Positions 24,423 to 36,479 of a stretch of 64,000 bases of DNA are shown one piece after another. Under the pieces are notes generated by a model. It ran no database searches. It saw nothing but the letters and a program-made list of their open reading frames with translations, and was not told the DNA's origin. Where the stretch lies: contig NC_084813.1 in assembly GCF_963583255.1 (NCBI RefSeq), forward strand, positions 9,844,001-9,908,000, in the 5' to 3' direction. Numbering within the stretch: the stretch's first letter is position 1; each line of letters starts with the position of its first letter. The position numbers were made by a program, and so were the translations under genes. This DNA comes from Pyrus communis. Its lineage: Eukaryota > Streptophyta > Magnoliopsida > Rosales > Rosaceae.

Positions 24423-24715
24423 GAGAAATTGAGCACAAAGCTCTGTTGATAGAGTGTCTAAGGCATAAAGCCCCAAACTTATAAGAAAATTGAAGTAATT
24501 TGCGTTTGTTAGGGCATAAAGCTTAGTTCTTTTTGTGAAGCATGAAGCTGATTTTTTTTTTAAAATTGAGCACGAAGCTCTATTGATTGTGTCTAAGGCA
24601 TGAAGCCCCAAATTTATGAGAAAATTGAAGTAATTGTGTTTGTTAGGGCACGAAGCTTAATTCTTTATGCGAATCACGAAGCTCCTTCTCTGATATAGGC
24701 ACGAAGCCATTGCTT
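24423..24715 (+). repeat. Duplicated leader block with GGCAYGAAGC motifs
   Basis: In the untranslated leader a block of about 120 bp is present twice (about 24423-24545 and 24556-24670; each runs from TTGAGCAC-AAGCTCT to TTAGGGCA-AAGCTTA). The word CATGAAGC/CACGAAGC/CATAAAGC recurs about a dozen times from 24300 to 24715. Confidence 0.75.
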
Positions 24716-24807
24716 TGTTGAGTATATTCTTGACCTGTTGTTCGATTCCATTCTTGAAATTTTTCTTGGCTCATAGTTGAAGACTATTATTGTGCATTTA
24801 TGTTACA

Positions 24808-25473
24808 ATGGCATCTCAATGACTTAAGATTGACGGATTGCTTGGTATGCTTACTATTCGTCTAAATGATGATAATTTTGCTAAGTGGTCATTCCAATTT
24901 ATGTTAGTTCTTGAAGGCTATGATCTTTTTGACTATTTTGATGGGACTTATGTGTGTCCTCCAAAGTATGTTGTGTGTTTGGAGAAAGGGGTAACCAAGG
25001 AGATTACTGAAGCCTATCGTGAATGGATCAAAGCAAACAAAGCCCTTCTTAGCTTGTTGATAGCTACCCTTGGTGATGAAGCAATTGAATATGATGTGGG
25101 TAGCAAAATTGCTCATGAAGCGTGGACTCACTTGACAAATCATTATGCTACTGTCTCACGAACTCAAGTCAATCATCTCAAAACCGAAATTCATACCATA
25201 AAAAATGGAGCAGATTCAGTGGAGAAGTATCTTAGACTTAAACATCTTAAAGATCAACTTCTTGCCGTAAGAGAAAATGTTTCAGACAATGACCCCATTG
25301 TTGCAACATTAGCTGGTTTACCTGCTGAATACAGTATTATTAAAACTGTTATAGTTGCTCGAGAGTCTCCAATTACACTAAAGGAGTTTAGAGCTCAACT
25401 CCTAAGTGCTAAAAAGACTGTTGAAGACTTACAATCATCTGTTGTGTTTCCTATGGTTGGAATGTTGTCCTAA
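24808..25473 (+). pseudogene. Copia gag (UBN2 type)
   Basis: The frame begins at ATG 24808 (MASQ), is stopped at the fifth codon, then stays open to 25473. It shows the gag signature of this Copia clade: LKIDGLLGMLTIRLNDDNFAKW with W-x-F, AHEAWTHLTNHYATVS, VNHLKTEIHTIKNGADSVEKY, and LAGLPAEYSIIKTVI. The retained long frame (over 200 codons) suggests loss of function by point mutation and not by gross damage. Confidence 0.85.
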
Positions 25474-25839
25474 GGGGAATCGTCTGCAATGGTAGCTAAT
25501 TGACCATTTTATCAGGGAGAGTCCTCTATTAATGGAAGTTAGCATCAATTTTATCAAGGGGAATCTTCTAATCAATCTGCAAATCACATCTTCAATGGAG
25601 GCACTGGCTATGTGGGTCAGTTTCAGAGGTTTAATGGTGATGAAAATAGTCAAGGGAATGGAAGCCAGCCATTTAACAATGGACAAGGTAATGAAGGACA
25701 ATAGTTTAACAACAGAAAGAATGGTGGTGGCAATTCCAGATTTAATAATCGAAATAATGGGGATTTTTCTAGAGCTTCTAGAAGTAATTCTAAGAATGGT
25801 TCATCATAGGGTACTTGGAATGATAATATTGGCCAGAAA

Positions 25840-26125
25840 TCACACATCATACCTGAGTGTCGGATTTGCAGCAAAAAGGGGCATACGGCTCCAAATTGTT
25901 TTTACAGAAATGATCAACCATCTACATTTGGTAGAGCAATTCATGAGTGCTAGATTTGTGGAAAACAAGGGCACACTATTTTGAATTGTTTTCATAAAAA
26001 CAATTATGATTTCAAGGTGCACAACCACCTTCCTCTCTCAATGCTATGATTGGTAGTTCTTCATCTAATTTTAATTCTCAACAAGCTTGGATTATAGACA
26101 CTGGTGCTACTCGCCATTTTCCTTA
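25840..26125 (+). pseudogene. Copia zinc knuckles and aspartic protease fragment
   Basis: Two CCHC knuckles follow gag in a different frame: CRICSKKGHTAPNC (about 25860-25901) and C-stop-ICGKQGHTILNC (about 25947-25988). The protease active site WIIDTGATRHF, with catalytic Asp in DTG, lies at about 26089-26121. The sequence after it no longer matches protease and jumps to integrase C-terminal sequence. Confidence 0.8.
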
Positions 26126-26290
26126 TAAATGGGATGCCCTATAAATCATTAGCTATGCAATCACCTTATTTCAAAATTTTTGGTTCACATCTTGAGTTGG
26201 GGTCTTTAAATTTTTTTGATACAACAGTGTATCCTTATCTTAGACCTATGACACTACAAATTAGAGCATAGAACAAAAAAGTGCATATTT

Positions 26291-28587
26291 TTGGGGTATG
26301 CTTTGGGTTATAAATGTGTGATTTGTTATCATAAAGGAAAACAAAGGCTGTTTATTTCAAGGCATGTTATACATGATGAAAATGTGTTTCCCTTCCATAC
26401 ACCTATGGTCCTTATTTCTTCCAATGCATCAGTACATGTACATCATCCTATATTTTTCCCTATTGTTCTACCTTCACCTCCTGGACATCTTCACTTTGTT
26501 GCTACTGCACCTGTTAAACATAATGATGCTGGTTTTGATGTTCTTGATGAGAGTTCAGGTTTAGATGGTACTTCAGAATCTACTACCAGTTTATTACAGT
26601 CTTCTACTACAGGGTCATTTGAGCATGGGGATACTAGTGCAGATTTAGGTTCCTATCACAGTTCACCTAGCATTTTGGTTCAACACTCTGGGAATATGTC
26701 TTTATCCCAGGCCTTTCTTTCTTCAACTTCTATTACATTTCTCCAACACTCCACAAAACCTTTGTTGCCTGTCCATCATGCATCTCAGCTTGAGGTAATT
26801 CTTCCTCTAGTCTCTTATCATACCATCGATTCCACTACACGCATGTTCTCTCATCCTATGCAAACTAAACTTCATACATGTGTGATTTCTAGGAAAAATT
26901 ATGATGCTATGACTTTGACTAATTCTGCAACATCTCAGTTGTCTAAGTTGCCTGATTCCAACTCTGTTTCATCTCAAGTGTCTCGATTGTCTCTACCTAT
27001 TCAAGATATTGTTTTTAAAGGGTATACTGCAGTTTTGAGCATAGTGGATACTAATGAACCAACATCCTTTAAGGTTGCGGTTTCTCAATCTCATTGGCGA
27101 GAAGCTATGATAGAGGAGTTCACTGCTTTACAAAAGTAAGGTACTTGGGAGTTGGTACCTCCTCCTACTAATAGGAATGTTATAGGTAGCAAATGGGTTT
27201 ACAAGATTAAGAAGGATCAAAATGGAGTTGTTTTTAGATATAAGGCACCATTGGTGGCTTAAGGCTATAGTCAGGAACAAGGCCTCAATTATGATGATAA
27301 TTTTAGTCATGAAGTTCGTCCTAGTACTGTCAGAATTGTGCTTGCTTTAGCTACTGCACAGAAATGGCCATTATGCCAATTAGACGTTAAAAATGCTTTC
27401 CTTCACGGTGATTTACAAGAAGAAGTCCTTGTGAAGCAAACTCAAGGATTTCATGATTCTGACAAGCCTCACTATGTTTGCAAACTTGTTAAGTATCTTT
27501 ATGGACTTAAACAAGCTCCCCAAGCTTGGACTTCCAAGTTTACCACATATTTGCCTAGTCTTGGGTTTGTTGTTTCTGATTCAGATCCTAGTTTGTTTGT
27601 TAAGCTACAAGATGGCAATGTAGTTATCCTTCTTTTGTATGTGGACGAAGTTATCATCACTGGTTCTAATTCTATTTTGGTTGAACAAGTCATTGACAAT
27701 CTTGGTGAAGTTTTTGATATGAAAGATATAGGTCATTTGACTTTTTTCTTGGGTCTCCAGGTCCCATACAAGGACAATGGTGATCTTTTTATTTCCTAAT
27801 CAAAGTATGCTAAAGATTTGCTCAAGAAGGCTGCTATGAAATCCTGCAAGCCTTGTCCTACTCCTTATAAACCACATACTCAATTGCTCAAAGATGAAGG
27901 TACTCCTATGACTGATTCTACTTTGTCTAGAAGTCTTGTGGGTGCTCTGCAATATTTGACTTTCACTCGGCCAGATATTGCATTCGCTATGAATTATGCA
28001 TGTCAGTTTATGTCAAATCCCACAGATGCACGCTTTCATCTTGTCAAGCGAATATTCAAATATTTATAGGGAACTTTAGATTGTGGTTTAACATATTCAT
28101 CTGCGGATTCTTTGGATATTATGGCGTATAGTGATGTTGATTGGGCATCTGATATTAATACACGGAGATCAACCATATGTTATGTAGTATTTTTGGGGTC
28201 TAATCCTGTCTCGTGGCAAGCTAAGAAGCAAAGTAGTGTTTCTCGGAGTTCCACTGAGGCTGAATGGAAAGCCCTAGCTAATGATGCTGCCGATGTCGCT
28301 TGATTCGTTTAATCTTGAAAGATCTTCATGTCTTTTTGCGACAGCATCCTCTATTGTACTATCATAATGTTTCTACTTTTGCTTTATGTTCTAATCCGGT
28401 TTGTCACACAATGATTAAACATTTGGACACGGACTACCATTTTGTTCGTGAAATAGTCCACAAAGGTGATCTTCAGGTGGAGTATATAGCTACTGCATAC
28501 CAAGTTACTGATGTGCTCACGAAAGGTCTTCATGGTCCTGCTTTTCTTCAGCATTGCTCCAATCTCAAACTGGGTTTCCCCAATTAA
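26291..28587 (+). pseudogene. Copia integrase C-terminus, reverse transcriptase and RNase H
   Basis: This region is the best-kept part of the element. It opens with the integrase C-terminal motif YHKGKQRLFISRHVIHDENVF. RT follows with WVYKIKKDQNG (about 27196-27228), DVKNAFLHGDLQEEV (27382-27426), YGLKQAPQAW (27499-27528), and YVDE at 27638-27649, where active enzymes have YVDD. The connection segment (GALQYLTFTRPDIAFA) and RNase H (YSDVDWASD near 28118; SRSSTEAEWKAL near 28243; DVLTKGLHG near 28510) complete it. Stops at 27138, 27261, 27798, 28067 and 28302 interrupt it. Replacement of the second catalytic Asp by Glu would be expected to impair polymerase on its own. Confidence 0.9.
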
Positions 28588-28609
28588 GATTGAGTGATAT
28601 GGTTTTAGA

Positions 28610-28831
28610 TGATAACATGTGTCATTGGTTGATGTATTACATGTGTCATAATCTAGTGAGTTGGGTAGTTATAAGGATTGCTTAGTCATTAAGCTTTGGA
28701 TTTAGTATAAATAGTGGTGAGAGTATTCTTTGTAACTATGATATTTTTTAGTAAAGCTTGCAAGATCCTTCCATTTTCTTTCTTTTTGAGTTTTCATCAC
28801 ATCTTTGATTGAGCTACTTCAATGGTGTTAT
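28610..28831 (+). repeat. 3' LTR of the second Copia element
   Basis: Begins TGATAACATG and parallels the 5' LTR along its length with scattered substitutions and small indels. The right edge lies before AAGGTG, which matches the AAGGTG at the left edge of the element. Confidence 0.85.
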
Positions 28832-28932
28832 AAGGTGTAATCCAATTGGGGCAATAGACCCTGGCTCATCGAAATCTTTAATTATCGTTGTAATTTCTTC
28901 TAGCTTAAACTACACATCAATAATAAATAAGT

Positions 28933-29649
28933 TGTAAACACGAAAATCTTGCAGGAAATGAAACAAGAACACGTGTACAAAGAATATATGTATTAATGTA
29001 AATGTAGAGTTACAATCTCTTTACAATTTGAATCCTCTGATTCGATCTCTAAAATATAAGGTGTCTAGTGTTGTTGATTCAAGGGTCGCGATGACTTGAT
29101 TTTGGATGAACGGATGTCGCAAGATTTTGACTCTTGGCAATGGAGGAACCAGCATGTGTAGGGGTGCTTGGTGGTTCTTCATGGGCTTGATGAATAACAC
29201 GGAGGTTTTCCGAGTCTTCTTTAGTGTTTGGAGGGTTTTAGTGCTTGAGAGCTTTAGAGTTTCGAAGTTTCAGCGTTTGGGCATGAATGATTTTCTAGAC
29301 TCTTTTCTTTATCTTGGAGCCTCCTATTTATACTCTCCAAGCCTTGACTACGGATGAATTTAGCTCTATTTGTGGGCTTGATTAATTGATGAAAGAACCA
29401 GGACTCGATTTGTGGGCCGGTTCATGATTTGACTCCATTAGTTAACATTTGATTTAATTAAATTAAAATCAAATAATTCATTTTCGTCAAGTGTTGACAC
29501 GTGTCCTTCTTAATGACTCTTCTGATTTTGATGAGTCACATCAATGTATACGATTTGTGAGACACATGGCACATGCCATGTATACCCTGGCATGTTGAAA
29601 TTTTAATGTGTTGGTGAACATGTAATTCACCGAAATTTTGATGTCTACA
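28933..29649 (-). repeat. Single LTR, unassigned family, no target duplication
   Basis: The segment has LTR-type inverted ends: TGTAAACA at 28933 and TGTCTACA ending at 29649. Read on the minus strand it starts TGTAGACATC, which I associate with a Rosaceae LTR family. Bases beyond the two ends (TAAGT and AAAAG) do not match, so it is either one end of a decayed element or a solo LTR with altered flanks. Related wording (GCAATGGA-GAA-C...ATGTGT; TTGATGAA-AACAC) reappears near 30760-30830. Confidence 0.55.
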
Positions 29650-29651
29650 AA

Positions 29652-30437
29652 AAGGCACGTCGATTTACGATGAAAAGTGCATATCATGTGGCATAAGGAA
29701 TTCTAAGGGATCCGTTGCTTGTTGAGCCGTCCACTGGGACCAACTCATATGCTGAGTTATTAAAGAAGATCTGGGCAGCAAAAGTTCTCCCCAAGGTTAA
29801 GGCCAAAGTATGGAAAATCTACCATGACATTATCCCCAACCGTTGAAGCGGCTTGCCAGATGGTAGGAGGAATTGGGGTGGTCATTCGGGATGAGGATGA
29901 AGGCTTTGTAGCGGCTTGCATCAAGACCTTCGAGTATGTATCATCGCTTATTCACATTGAAGCCCTTGCAGCTCATGAAGGGTTGTTGTTGGCAAAATTT
30001 TATCCTTGAGTCTAATTCACTCTAGATCATATTATCATTAAATTCAATCTTCCCCGACATGTCATTTATTGGGCATATCGTCGAAGATTTGAAAGCTATG
30101 TTGACCGAGCTCACTGGAGCTTCTATTGCCCATGCTCGTCACCAACGAAACGAGGCTGCTTACCGTCTTGAACGCTCTACTCTCTTATCCTCATGTGATT
30201 GTGCTTGGTTCGAGGAACCACCGGACGTTATTCTTGATATCTTACTATCTGAAAGCAGTAACTAATGCTTTTTTGTAATGGTTTCTTTTTCTAGCCTTTT
30301 ATTTTGGTTTAGACTTATTGTTGGTGTTAACTCCTAGATTTTTTATACTGGTATCCATGGACTTTGTCCTTTTGAAATATATGCCGCAACTGTAAAAAAA
30401 AAAAAAAACAAAACAAAACAAAAAACAAAAACAAAAG
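29652..30437 (+). mobile_element. LINE 3' fragment with zf-RVT/RNase H domain and A-rich tail
   Basis: The translation across frames gives the end of a plant non-LTR retrotransposon: FTMKSAYHVA and KIWAAKVLPKVKAKVWKI (zinc-binding RT-associated domain, 29660-29822). GGIGVVIRDEDEGFVAACIK with IEALAAHEGLLLAK (RNase H, about 29868-29996) and CDCAWFEEPPDVI (about 30198-30236) follow. About 130 bp after the last match there is an A-rich tail (30391-30437, A15 then AAAAC repeats), as expected at a LINE 3' end. Frame changes, and a jump straight from zf-RVT to RNase H, show it is internally deleted and 5' truncated. Confidence 0.8.
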
Positions 30438-32497
30438 GCGTCTTATGCATGTGCTTGTCACGTGGCCGATAGGGAATTGGCTCCAGGTATAGATAGGGTA
30501 AAATCTGCAGGGGGTAGAAGATGTGTTTTGAAGTCCTCGCATAGTGAATGTATTTGACCACTATGCTTTGAAGTCCCTCGACGTAGATGTCGAATCAAGG
30601 GTTGTCGAGGTTTGATCTTGAATTGGGCTAGAAGTTCTTCAAGGGCTGTAGAGGCTTGGTCTTGAATTAGGCTGAAGGTTTCTTCAAGGGACGTCGAGGC
30701 TTGGTCTTGAATGAAACAGGACCACGAGGAGTTTCACGTGGTGGGTGATCTTCTGCTTTGGCAATGGATGAATCGGCACGTGTTTGTTATGCTCGTTGAT
30801 TCTCCACTAACTTGATGAAGAACACTGAGTGTTAGCTTTGGCCAGAGAGCTTTCTAGCTTTCCTCCAGAGGTTCTAATTTACTTCATTTCTCTGGAGTCG
30901 AATTTGATTCAAGGGTGGTGGACACTTGATCTTGAATCAGACCTGTGATTTCTTCAAGGGCCGTTGAAGCTTGATCTTGAATGAAATGGGGCCATGAGGA
31001 GCTTCACGTGGTGGGTGGTTTGCGTCCTTGGGGTGTATGAATCGACACTTTGTTGTGCTTGTTGATTTTCCACGAGCATGATGAAGAACACGAGTATTTG
31101 AATTTGAATTTGGGTTTGATTGTGGTTGTGTCTAGAATTTGGTACTAGATTACCTACATACCCTTTGTGGGATCAAACCAATGTAGATCGAATTCAAATT
31201 CTTAGGGTGACTTTATGCCATTTGATTAATTTGGTAATTAACGGGACATTGGTCCATTAATTTGTCGTGGTTCACATCCAAAGAATTTGTAGCGATTCAA
31301 ATCCACTTAATTGTGGCGGTACGAGAGCATCATGTTTTAATGCCGTTGAAGTTGTCTCCACACGTCATTGTGTTGATGGGTCACTTTGAGCCAGTGTGCC
31401 TTTGTCCAGCAGCTTAATTCCATGCATGCAATATTTCAAATGGTCACGTGAGGGCCATTCCAATTGCTTTGTTGCAGTTGTGTTTTAGGGCTTGAATTTG
31501 CATAGGATATCATTCCTCTTTAGAAAAATGTGAACTCCACCCCTTGAATTTGCATGCGGCAAACTATTGTCTTCTATTTGCAATCCCATTCCTAATTTAG
31601 ATAGGAATTATGAAGGGAACTTTATAACTGAAGTCAGCAGCCCCGTGCCAATACCCTTGTAATCGGTGCACATTATTGAGGAATTTGATTGATTTTCTAG
31701 GAATAGAGCAATCCCGCTAATTACTTGCCACAATTACTAGAATGACGTCATTTCATGTATTCTTCGAGTAATTTTTCATTATGATAGAAACACGAGTGGT
31801 GTTTTTATATAAGTGGTGAGAAATTTTATTTTTTAAATTATTAACTTTTTAACACACATATCCCACCATTTGTATAGGAATATATAGTATACAATCCTGT
31901 GTTCCGATCACAATGAAAAATCTCTCGTATTCTTCGAGTTGGATTTGAGTCGCCAATGCCATCACTCTTCTCTTCACTTATTGTTTTCCTTCAACTTAGC
32001 ACTCCCATTGTGTAGCTATATCTTTTCTTCTTCTTTTTTTTTGTTTTTTTTTTCAATTCATATATACCAACTTTTGGAATGAATTCATATATACCAACTT
32101 TTGGAATTCCTATTAGCTTTCGATCAAATAGGAATGCTCGTGGGCATCACTCATTTTCAACTATAAAGAGGGGCTACATGTTTGCCCTACTTGTTTAGCA
32201 ATGAGTCTTGGTGGTGTAGCAAACTTGCTAGCCTTGCGTGCTAGACACGATTCGAGACACGTGCATGTGGAGGAATATCGCTACTGCCTTCCTCCGTGAG
32301 CGTCATCAACGATCGTCGTGCCTTTCTCAACGTCATCAACAATCTTCCCGAGCCCGTCTTGGCATTGATGTAGGTGATCTCCTCTCGGTGTGAAGGTGCA
32401 AACAAACGCGTTCATCTCCATTGTTGCAATCGCTGATCATGAGGTTCCATCAGTACAACAATCCGTAACTGGTTTTTTTTTTTTTTTTTTTTTTTTA
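30438..32497. other. Repeat-derived spacer with ~45-bp tandem repeats
   Basis: No gene. At 30596-30725 a unit of 44-45 bp (CTTCAAGGG-GT-GAGGCTTG followed by TCTTGAATTAGGCTGAAG) is repeated about 2.7 times, with another diverged copy near 30950. Near 32058-32105 a 29-bp unit containing TATATACCAACTTTTGGAAT is directly duplicated. A T-run occupies 32473-32496. The remainder (31140-32040) shows nothing recognisable. Confidence 0.55.
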
Positions 32498-33778
32498 AAG
32501 GGTAAATTTTAGTTTACTACTCTCAAGTTTCGTGATTTTCAACATTTAGTACAAAATGTTTTTTTTTCATCCCACAGTCATTCTTAAAGTTAATTTTGGG
32601 ACAGTCTAATACATCCTTTAGTCTGGCTATTAAGTTTCCTGTTAACTGATGATGTGGCGCTCATGCAGACAATGACTGGGCGCTACATGTCATTAAGATG
32701 TCAACGTGGAAATTAAAAATTAAAAATTAAAAAAAAAAATCTAAATTTCAAATAAACCAAAACATTAAAAAAAAAATTAAAAATTAAAAACCTAAACAAA
32801 TGAAAATTGACCTAGAGATGCGGGCCTTCCCTTTCCTCCACCCACACCAACCCTTTTTCTTCTTCTCTTTGACAACCACCAAAGCTGATCTGAAAATCAG
32901 CACCACCATGGTCTCCCTCCTCCATCCCTCTCCCCATTCGCACCTGTCGTTCTCCTAATCCGACCCATCCCTCCCCTAGTCCTTCCATACTCAACCCAAC
33001 CCGACCCATCCCTCCCCTAGTCCGTCCATACCCAAACCCGACCCATCCCTCTCCTAATCCTTCCATACCTAACCCAACCCAACTCGATCTCCCTGTGTTT
33101 GAAATCGAGAAAGCTTTCACCTCGTTGAGGAAGATCACACAGACCCGAGAAGATGCTTGGGCCCGACCCTGCACCTTGCAGTGCGTGGGTCCTTGGATTT
33201 GGTCTGCTATTCCAATGGCAGAGAGCTTCATTGGTGCGATGTGTTGTTGTGATGTGCTAGGCTAAAGGTGATGCTCAGCGGAGAACATGAGGGAGGACTT
33301 TGGGCGTCCATCAATCCCCCTTTTGCCCTCCCTATAGGTCTCTTAGATCTCTTGAAATTTTTTAATTTTTTTAAATCATTGGTGCGATGTGTTGATTATC
33401 TTTTTGATTAATAGGCCTCTTAGATCTCCTTGGATCAAATGGTTGATTCCCTTTCCTCCACCCACACCAACCTTTTTTCTACTTCAGGTGGTGCTCAGCG
33501 GTCAAAGCTAATCATCTTTATTTTTTTATTTTTTTAAATTTTGATTTTTTTTTTCATTTTTAATTTCCATGTGGACCCCTTAATGACATGTGGCGCCCAG
33601 TCATTGTCCACATGGGCACCACGTCATCAGTTAACGGGAAACTTAACAGCCAGACTAATGGATGTATGAGATTGTCCCAAAATTAACACTTTAGGTATGA
33701 CTCTAGGACGGAAAAAACTTCATGTACCAAATGCTGAAAACCACAAAACTTGAGGATAGTAAACTGAGATTTACCCTT
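32498..33778. mobile_element. Long-inverted-repeat (foldback-like) TIR element, 1.28 kb
   Basis: The ends are extensive imperfect inverted repeats: AAGGGTAAATTTTAGTTTAC at the left and its counterpart, read in reverse, AAGGGTAAATCTCAGTTTAC at the right. The arms stay alignable for roughly 250 bp (for example GATGATGTGGCGCTCATG against GATGACGTGGTGCCCATG, and TGACTGGGCGCTACATGTCATTAA against the matching right arm). The 770-bp centre has no transposase. It holds a 35-40-bp tandem repeat (CGACCCATCCCTCCCCTAGT) at 32957-33085 and a 139-codon open frame on the minus strand (33231-32812) that looks repeat-derived. No target duplication is evident, partly because of the T-run at the left edge. Long arms suggest a Mutator-like non-autonomous element. 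Confidence 0.75.
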
Positions 33779-33984
33779 ACTGAAAATATGACTTTAGTCC
33801 CTAGAATTCAATTTTACACATAAAAAACCTAACATGACTTTTTTACTCTAGAAAAACCCAGCGACTAGGATCCACATAAGCGATTTCAATAATTACATTC
33901 AACTTGACACATTTTACATATTTTGGATGCCGAAAATACCCTATTGTATGTTTGATTTATAAAAATTAATTACATGCAAATTAT

Positions 33985-36479
33985 ATGGGAGAGTTAATGA
34001 CTTTGAGAAATAAAAAAAATAATAAATCAAAAGACATTAATGTACGAAATTATGGAGATGAATGCACAAAGAGGCGAATTAATGAGCTCATAGTTGAGGA
34101 ATTCCAAATGACTTATGTTGTCCCTGACCATCCTCCATGCTTGTTAAAATCTGATTTAGATGTGCATGTGTTGCATTTGTTACGTTATAATGACAAGCAA
34201 AATTCAGTGACTATTATTGTTAACGAGTGTCATTCACCATGTGAAGGTAATAGTGGTGTTAATGGGAATAGATTTTCCTTTAACGTTTGGGATGGTGCTA
34301 CACCTAGTAACACCAATGATTTCATTGGAAAATATGCTGCACCACTGCCACAAACTTATCTATCTCGCCCATGAAAAACCTATATTAATCGGGTTGGGCA
34401 AAGGTTTACTGGGGGGGGGGGGGCTGTCTCTAAATTTAGGGACAAACTTCGTAAGTATTCCATCGAGAAGGGGTTTAGCATAGTTTTTTTTTTTAATGAA
34501 AGGGAGAGAGTGATAGCTGAGTGTTCTAAAAAACTGTTTAAAGGTTGTATGTGGTGGGTGCATGCCACTTTGTGTCATGCCAATGGTTTTTTTTTTTTAT
34601 ATTCGTACATTGAACAACACACACAGACTTGCAGCGGGTTGATTCGTGAACGGAAGGGTGGCATGATGTCATCCAAAGTCGTCTCATCCGTTCTCATGGA
34701 GCAAGCTTCTTCCAAGCCAATGTTGAAGCCTACTGAGATCATAAAGGCTTTTAAGAAATATTATGGATTGGATATTTCGTACTATAATGCATGGTACGGG
34801 AAGGAATCAGCCGAAAAAATGATGCATGGTGACGAATCGTTGTCATACAATCACTTGGCTTGGTACGTCAGAGCAATTGAAAGTTCAAATCCTAGCTCAC
34901 ATTGTGTTGTTGGAGTGCAATGCAGAATCTTCCCGATTTGAAAGGATATTCGTATCTTTCCATGGTTGCATAGAGGGATTTGCATTTTGTAGGTAAATTA
35001 TGATTCTTCGTATTTTTTTTTTTTTACATCATTTCTCATTTTCCATGAATTGCATATGTGGCAACTCTTAATTTACCTACCCTTATATTTCCAGGCCTAT
35101 GTCGCTTGCCGCTACTGGGAAAAGTGGAAACCAAGGTACTTATATCCAAATATGATATATTTATGTATTATTTTATTTTCTTAATACATTTGTTCAATCA
35201 TGTCTTACATATATATGGAGAACATATAGTCCCTATAAATTATGTGTGTGTTACATACTGTATACGTTCATCAGTATATAAACTAGGTCATTTTGTTGGA
35301 AGATTATCCACTGCTATGTATAAATTTTATTGGTGTCAAATTATTTTTTCTGCCTATATTTTAACAAACTGCTATCAGGTTTTCCAGTTCACAATACTAC
35401 TATATTTATAACATACTGTCTTATATGAAACAGGTATATATCTTTTAGCCTTTGCGGTTGTTAACTCTAAAAATGAGGAGAACTGGTCTTGGTTCCTCCA
35501 AAACTTGTCAAAAATCGTCACTCTTCAAGGAAGAACCCTTACATTCATATCTGATAGACAAAAGGGGTTGATCGAAGCAGTGGTATCAATATTTCCAAAA
35601 TCACCGCATGCATTTTGTTACCACCACTCGAAGCAAAACATACTTCTTAAGTACCCATCCTCCCTGGGTAAGTCGTATCGCGACTAGATCATTCAGCTTT
35701 TTGGGAAATGTGCATATGCTCCTACCGAGGATGCATTTGAAATGCATCTGAGGATGTTTATGGAGGAAGGTGGTGCTGTAATGAGGGACTTCTTGAAAAC
35801 GCTTCCAAAAGAAAATTGGGCAGCCGCTCATTTTCCAGGCCCAAAATACGAAATGTGTTCAAACGTAGCTGAAACCTTCAATGCATGGATTGTCGATCAA
35901 CGTTTTTTGCCCATATACCAGATGTTTGATGGAATTAGGGCCAAAATCATGGAGATGAATGCACAAAGGAGGCGTGTAGCTGAGGGTTGGAAAACTTTCC
36001 TTTGCCCAGAAATGGAGACCATTATGCAAGATTTGCTGGAATGCGGGCGCCATTGGGATGCTGGTCGTTCAAGTGAGTTTTAGTTTGAGGTGCATGGTGA
36101 GGACTCTATAATGGTTGATCTCCAATCTCGCACGTGTTGCTGTAGAATGTGGCAAATCAAAGGGTTTCCCTGCGCCCATGCACTTGCTGCTATACTTAAG
36201 TGGGAGGGGAATCCGTATGAGTACGTGAAAGACTATTTCATGGTCCATTTTTTCAAGAGTTGCTATGATATAACAATTGTTTCGATTCCAGATATCGATA
36301 GGCATGCACAGGAGGAAAATGAAGAAATACTGATTAATCCACCATTGACAAAGAAACCTCCCGGAAGACCAAGGGTGAAGCGAATCAAATCATCGGGGGA
36401 GCGGACAAGGCCAATTACATGTTCTAGGTGTGGAACCTTGGGTCACCACAACAGAAAGACTTGCACTGCCGAAATCTGA
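33985..36479 (+). pseudogene. Mutator-like (MULE) transposase, degenerate
   Basis: The pieces of a MURA-type transposase are in correct order. The N-terminal domain is at 33985-34374. The MuDR DNA-binding domain follows (FRDKLRKYSIEKGF, then GCMWWVHA, 34435-34575) and the HTQTCSG segment. The central DDE region resumes at about 35432 (YLLAFAVVNSKNEENWSWFL; second catalytic Asp in SDRQKGL near 35550; FCYHH), and NVAETFNAWI near 35863-35892 carries the probable Glu. A SWIM zinc finger (C-C-C..PCAHALA, about 36135-36190) and a CCHC knuckle (CSRCGTLGHHNRKTC, 36420-36464) end the protein. The DGT segment with the first catalytic Asp is missing in 34940-35430, and stops at 34374, 35685 and 36083 plus frameshifts break it. 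Hence it is inactive. Confidence 0.88.

Larger units (their letters stand above)
23859..28831 (+). mobile_element. Ty1/Copia retrotransposon with both LTRs, integrase deleted
   Basis: A 4.97-kb element is bounded by two similar LTRs (23859-24087 and 28610-28831), with AAGG next to both outer edges as a probable target duplication. Between them lie a tRNA-Met-type primer site, a 700-bp leader, gag (UBN2 type), a zinc-knuckle and protease region, and RT plus RNase H. The expected 1.2-1.4 kb for the pre-integrase and integrase core is absent: the frame goes from protease (WIIDTGATRHF, about 26089-26121) to the integrase C-terminal segment (GYALGYKCVICYHKGKQRLF, about 26298-26357) within 200 bases. 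Stops in gag, RT and RNase H, and YVDE instead of YVDD in the polymerase site, make it inactive. Diverged LTRs (229 and 222 bp with many differences) show it is old. Confidence 0.9.

Noticed and set aside
32812..33231. 139-codon minus-strand frame as a captured host gene
   Set aside because: Its Gly/Glu-rich repeats come from the nucleotide tandem repeat and I recognise no host domain in the remainder.
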